A stretch of DNA of 64,000 nt from Atherinomorus stipes. Lineage: Eukaryota; Chordata; Actinopteri; Atheriniformes; Atherinidae. The stretch covers positions 558,001 to 622,000 of the forward strand of contig JALJCO010003469.1 of the NCBI GenBank assembly GCA_023101725.1, in the 5' to 3' direction. Positions 59,055 through 64,000 of the stretch are shown here, one piece after another. The stretch's first letter is position 1. The number at the start of each line of letters is the position of its first letter. The position numbers were made by a program, and so were the translations under genes. The notes below the pieces were generated by a model that worked only from the letters and a program-made list of their open reading frames with translations, searched no databases and was not told the origin of the DNA.

Positions 59055-60229
59055 AGAACATTAAAATGATAAGTATTCTTGGTGGTTTAACATTAAATAA
59101 ATTTATGATCCCTGTTCTGAAAAAAAAGACAGACATGTTATTCTAAAGTCTCTAATAAGCTACAACATCCTCATAAAGGTGAAGGATGGTCAGGTTAAGT
59201 TTAGGCATTTGGTCAGGGGTTAGACATCAAAACTGCTTGGTATGGTTAGAAAGTGATAAAGACAGCTAAAATATGATATTCTTTTAAATGCTACTGTACA
59301 ATTACCTTCATCTCACATGTGGATTCTCTCATCACCATTAGCAGTCCTTTAAAGGTAATTATAGGTCATTTTTTGCCTGCATGAGAAAACAACCCATGAG
59401 GTCATTTTTCAGAAAAGAACCATCTAGAGTAAAATAGCTTGTTAAAGTCATCATGAGATCACATCTATGAACCTGCTGGTCTTTCTGTGGTGATAATTAT
59501 GGCCTTATAATGAAAGTGCTAAGCACTTGAACCGATGTAGCTTCTTTGATGACTGCAGGTATCATCCTGTACGTCTTTATGCCCACAGTAAAAAGCATTA
59601 GAAATGTCCTCCAACAGTCAGATAAGGGACTGTGTATCATGAATGCTGATGAAAAACAAATAAAGCATCTGGGAACAGGTTAGAGATGTTTTTACAGAGT
59701 ACTGACATAAAAGGTTGAAGCCAGGGATCGTACTCTAACCTGTGTTATCAAAACCAGAAAATTAAATAAAGTGAATCATTGCTCTGTCGTTTGTTTTAAT
59801 ACTGCTTCAGCTGTGAGCAGAGAATAGAGATGGCAGATACAGGTTTGTTTTCTCTTGAGTGTGACAGTTCAGCTTGGGTGTTGATTTTTTTTTTTTTTAG
59901 ATTAGCTTCGGGGGAAATAATCAAACTTCAATGACTTTCTATCTGAAGCTCAAAAGGAACAAGGAACAAGGAAGTGTGACAGGTCATATTGAGATAAGGC
60001 ATGCTTTGTTATGTGTATGCAAATTATAGGCTGTATATATGTCCTACACACATATACGGCCGTATGGAAGCAGTAAGAATATTGCTTTGTCTATTTAGGG
60101 ACTGGTAGAGTAACCAGATAACATCACATTCAGTTGCCCATTTACATCCAGACACAATGACGCCATCTTTCTGCACAGTTAGCGAGTTTAACTCAAACAC
60201 ATTTCTAATTAAACTTTAATGAGAATGGT
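59055..60229. other. No gene seen
   Basis: AT-rich, unique-looking sequence without recognised motifs. Confidence 0.4.
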
Positions 60230-60235
60230 TCAACT

Positions 60236-60663
60236 ATGTTTCCATCCATCCATCCATCCATCCATCCATCCATCCATCCATCCATCCATCCATCCATCCA
60301 TCCATCCACCCACCCACCCACTCCATCCATCCATCCATCCATCCATCCATCCATCCATCCATCCATCCATCCATCCATCCATCCATCCATCCATCCATCC
60401 ATCCATCCATCCATCCATCCATCCATCCATCCATCCATCCACCCACCCACCCACTATCCATCCATCCATCCATCCATCCATCCATCCATCCATCCATCCA
60501 TCCATCCATCCATCCATCCATCCATCCATCCATCCATCCATCCATCCATCCATCCATCCATCCATCCAATATAAACCAAATAAATAAATAAATAAACAAA
60601 CAAAAAATAAAAAATAAATGAATAAATCCATTCATCCATCCATCCATCCATCCACCCATCCAT
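60236..60663. repeat. (ATCC)n array, over 330 bp plus satellites
   Basis: ATCC units run nearly without break from 60240 to 60568, with CACC-containing variants near 60307 and 60440, then AAAT-rich units and a second short ATCC block to 60663. Read antisense it is the 3' tail of the Rex3-like LINE. All open frames in it (HPSI or MDGW repeats) are artefacts. Confidence 0.97.
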
Positions 60664-61019
60664 CCTCTACTGCTTAGTGGAGATCGAGCTGCATGGTCAG
60701 CAGCTTAACCAGGTTGAGCCCTGACTTTGCTCTCCCAGCCTCCCAGGCCACTTCTTCCAGCTTGTATGGGGGGATTCTGAGGTGTTTCCAAGCCAGCAGA
60801 GATGTAGCCCCTCCAGTGTATCCTTAATCTTCCCAATAGGCCTCCTCCTGGTTGGAAAATGCCTCTTCAAGGAGGATCTACCACATGCCTGAGTCACCTC
60901 ATCTGGTTTCTCTAGATTTGAAGGAGCAGCAGTTTTATTTGCATTTTCTCCTCGATGACTGAGTTTCTCACCCTATCTTTAAGTGAAAGTGTCGAGATAC
61001 CCTGAAGAGGAAACTCAGG

Positions 61020-61480
61020 TGAGGGTGCCAATGTGGCAGGACGAATGAGGGCCAGGGCAGGATTTGATCCCCAGTCTCCTGGGTGAGAACCTGGGGATCA
61101 AATCCCGCCTGGGCCCTCCTTCGTCCTGCCACAATCTGGCCCTGCAAGTAGGGATCCATGTAGCACTAGGGGTGGGTTTATGGATTCTGGATGGGTGGCA
61201 GCCTTTGCAGAGCATGGGGACATGCTTGTGAAAAGAGGGGGAGAGATGTGACAGTTGACGGTGCTGTCACTATGCCTCCAAGTGATCATGCACCCTGGCT
61301 ACTTGGCCAAAGGATAACCCTCTGGCTAAATGGTTAGCACGTATGACTCCCCCAGCAGTCTGGGGATTGAATCCTGCCTGGGCCCTCATTGATCCTGCCA
61401 TGCCAACATAGAATCTGTGACAAAGGGCAGCCTTGAAAGAGTCCAGCCCTCCAGAAACAGATCTGACTTAAATATGGCAA
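61020..61480. repeat. tRNA-like SINE cluster with inverted pair
   Basis: Three copies of a 43-bp motif occur: inverted at 61032-61074, direct at 61091-61133 and direct at 61360-61402. Its core is CTGGGGATCAAATCCCGCCT. The third copy follows an A-box-like TGGCTAAATGGTTAGCACG (61323-61341), with GGGGATTGAATCC as B box (61362-61374), so the motif is the 3' half of a tRNA-like head. Confidence 0.75.
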
Positions 61481-61985
61481 TGTGGACCAAGTATTGATAC
61501 TGGTCATACAGGACCAAACATGCCTTGTCTCATACTCATAAAACTCTCCCTACAGAATTGAATACCTTATCCAAGTCCACAAATCTCATGCAGACTGGTT
61601 GGTTGAACTCTCATACCCCCTCCAAGATGCTAGATCCTGCAGAGAGTGTAGAAGTAGTCTACTATTCCATAACCAGGACAAGAACCACACTGTTCTTCCC
61701 CAATCTTTGGTTTGTTTATCTGATGGGCCCTCCTCTCCAGAACCCCTGAACAGACTTTACTACGGAGGCTAAGAAGTGTGGTCTTGCTGTAATTGGAACA
61801 CAGGAAGAGGGGACCATCACCCCAGTCTGCCACTCCAGAGGTACTGTCCCACACCATGTTGCGGCGAGACCAAGAGAGGACTCCGAGGAACTCCGGGCAG
61901 ATCTCATCCACCGCTGGGACCCTGCCTCTGAGTTTTTTTTTTTTTTTTTCCTGCCACAGCAACCTTAGCCCCAGACTCTGCTTCC

Positions 61986-64000
61986 TTCACAGTTTCACTT
62001 TTGTGTTAATAAATATCTTGCTTTTGGGCCTTGCAACACCTCAGGACCTTGGAACTGTTTACAAAATGTATTTCCTGACTGACAATCAGTGAAATTGATA
62101 TAATGATTAAATAGGCTTTATCTGATCTGCAACATGTTCAGTTGCCACAAAATGACTGGGTGTTGCCTGGTTACCCACCTGATTGAAGGTATACAGTACC
62201 TTGTGTCATGTTTAGTCTCGGTGCAACACTAAGTAGGTGGCAGGTAGTCTTTATCATTCTCTTAGAATGAGCAGAATAAACCTCTTTATGCATCCTTTGC
62301 ACACCAGAGTGTAGATATAGTCCTGTATCTGATGTGGATCTTATAAAAGTTGAGAGATTAATGTGCAGATTGAACTACAGATACGGCAAAGATTACTGGC
62401 GGGTGTAATATTTATTATCAGTTAGTGCTGCAGTTAGCAGCACTTAAGTTTATAAGCTGAATAATGGGTGGCATCATTTTAGTTGGCAAAAGGGTGAGCT
62501 TTTATTTTGTTAGGCACCCTGTCTCCTGATGCCATCCTCCTTTTCTGTGCATTCACTCCAGCACAAAACACCCCGTAACCTTTTGCTCCCAAGCTGACAG
62601 CGTAAACAGTTAGCATTAGTAAGGGTGGGGGAGGGGGGAAAGATGGAGAGAGAATTTGGCCTATTCTCTTTCCTTTTTGTAAATGTTGATGTCAGAGATC
62701 CTTTAAGTCTGAAAGCAAACTTTTATTACAACGGAAGATTCCAGACAGCAACGTGGTCCAGACTTTCATTGTCTCCTGAAGCTTTGAAGTAGCATCGCTT
62801 TGCCTACCAGGCAAATTTATTTTAATCAGACACAGAAATATCCATTAAATCCTAATGAAATTCAGTCCTTTAGAAACAGAACAATCTGTTCCCCAAATCT
62901 AGATTCACATTTGCAGAAGCAGAAGGAAGGACAGCACACAGAGAAGGGCCATCAGTTGGGACCTGGATCTGGATCTGAATCTCGACCTGGAACTGGACCT
63001 AACAAGCTCAGTTACAAAAACTTATATTTAGTTTACAGACATCATGTTTTGTCTTTCCACCAAAGGAAGTTTTCCAAAAGAAAAACTCTTTTTCCATGAA
63101 AATTGGACAATTTCTCTGCAGCTGGACTCCAAAAGACTTGCATATTAAAAACAAAAGAAAAAAAAGAATACCTACAACCAGATTTTAATTTCTCTCTAGG
63201 ATAAAAAAAAAATAATTTTTCATTTAGTTGTTTTTTTTTTCTCCATTAACTGGAAAAGTGCTGGTTAGACAACTGAAGTGAAAATCTAATTGCAGTAACA
63301 AAAGCTCCTCTTTTGCTGCCATAGAATATACAGTAGAAAATGTAAAAGGAGATGGATACGTTGGGGTTAGTGTTAGTGAAGTTAGTGTGTGTGTGTGTTT
63401 TTTGGGGGGGTGGGGGACGCATTATCTACTCCCCCCATCTGTTACGAGGCAGTACAGGATTCTGGCTGTCCTCAGTTTGCTGACGCTGCCTGTCTGAGCC
63501 GGCCGTTGACTGACGGTCAGACTGGGAGGTGAAGAGAGAAGAGGATGGAACAGAAAACACTTTAGGAGCTCAGATAGATTACAAGATAAGGAAATGGCAG
63601 CATGTGAGCTGTTCTCCAACTCAGACATGTTTTTCTTTCATTCATGTGAGTTTCATCTTTCTTCTGCAGTAGCTCTTTGTAAACATTTCCAGTCATTAAT
63701 GTCTCTATAACAGTTTGAGTTTATACTGGACTTCTTTTTGTTAACAGTAAAACAGCCAAGGTCATTTTGACCACTTTCATATTCAACAACTTTGTCAAAT
63801 AAAATCATGAAGCCTTGCTGGTCCATGCTCTGTAATGGATTTCTGTAATCTGGGCAGAATTTTACTCTATTATCAACACTAAAATACTGTAAAATAGCTA
63901 TGTATACAGTCCTCTTCTGTTAACTGCATCTACAGTCTCCATGGGCCAAAGTAAAAATGTGATGCGCCAGTGAGCTACAGGCCAAACTCAGTGACTTTAA
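61986..64000. other. No gene seen
   Basis: AT-rich sequence with short simple repeats, for example GT and G runs near 63385-63412. No recognised element or motif-bearing frame to the end of the window. Confidence 0.4.

Larger units (their letters stand above)
60230..61985 (-). pseudogene. RTE/Rex3-like LINE with GATG-type tail
   Basis: On the minus strand, 61985-61500 encodes reverse transcriptase fragments in shifting frames: AVDEICPEFL, VPLEWQTGV, SNYSKTTLLSLRSKVCSGVL and EEQCGSCPGYG, which match VDEI.PE.L, VPLDWQTGVV, SNYRGITLLSLPGKVYSGVL and EEQCGFRPGRG. 61018-60664 encodes the C-terminus (LAWE..GIPPEEL.E-like). The 3' tail is a (GATG)n-type array (60663-60240), the known signature of Rex3. 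An insertion of SINE-like DNA (61020-61480) and deletions break it. Confidence 0.85.

Noticed and set aside
60205..60663. Long HPSI or MDGW repeat proteins on both strands; also a CRISPR-like array
   Set aside because: Pure tetranucleotide microsatellite without spacers; it is the tail of a LINE.
61318..61380. A functional tRNA gene
   Set aside because: Only box-like motifs; the B-box half is repeated twice more nearby as part of a SINE-like motif.

Overview
The window looks like teleost fish DNA, most likely from a percomorph. It is AT-rich, dense in microsatellites, and built almost entirely of interspersed repeats of kinds typical of fish: Tc1-like, hAT-like, PIF/Harbinger and TTAA-type DNA transposons, RTE/Rex3-like and L2/Rex1-like LINEs, and tRNA-derived SINEs. 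I found no host protein-coding gene that I can recognise, and no rRNA, stand-alone tRNA or CRISPR array. It reads as intergenic or deep intronic sequence. Family names rest on remembered consensus sequences and conserved protein motifs; no database search was possible.

Layout. 0-2.3 kb holds an antisense Rex3-like LINE split by a foldback element, then a decayed Tc1 element carrying a hAT-like MITE with a perfect 8-bp target duplication and a homopolymer-corrupted stretch. 4.1-10.5 kb is a second Tc1-like element whose two terminal inverted repeats lie 6 kb apart because about 5.1 kb of unclassified DNA, including a GC-rich island and possible non-coding exons, sits inside it. 14-21.6 kb has a TTAA-flanked MITE, a dispersed repeat, and a second copy of the 1-kb hAT-like family that itself received two inverted copies of a 299-bp TA-flanked MITE. 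22.2-23.7 kb is an antisense Tc1-like element interrupted by a SINE. 30.9-32.7 kb has a TTAA-type element containing a coding-looking terminal exon, plus another TIR element. 35-40 kb has LINE remnants, a second TTAA MITE with a SINE inside, and a Harbinger element with a broken transposase start and a nested foldback. 42.5-46.2 kb has a degenerate 20-bp minisatellite and a very young-looking Harbinger-type element with a clear MADF-domain exon. 46.6-52.6 kb has L2-like LINE remnants and several MITEs. 56.5-62 kb has a MITE, a minisatellite, and an antisense Rex3-like LINE with a long GATG-type tail and a tRNA-like SINE cluster inside it.

There is no operon-like or pathway logic. The biology here is the nested history of transposons: which element landed in which, what each kept, and two cases (about 31.6-31.8 kb and 45.7-45.9 kb) where a short, well-preserved coding exon survives inside a short terminal-inverted-repeat element. 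The 5.1-kb unclassified insertion is the best candidate for something undescribed.
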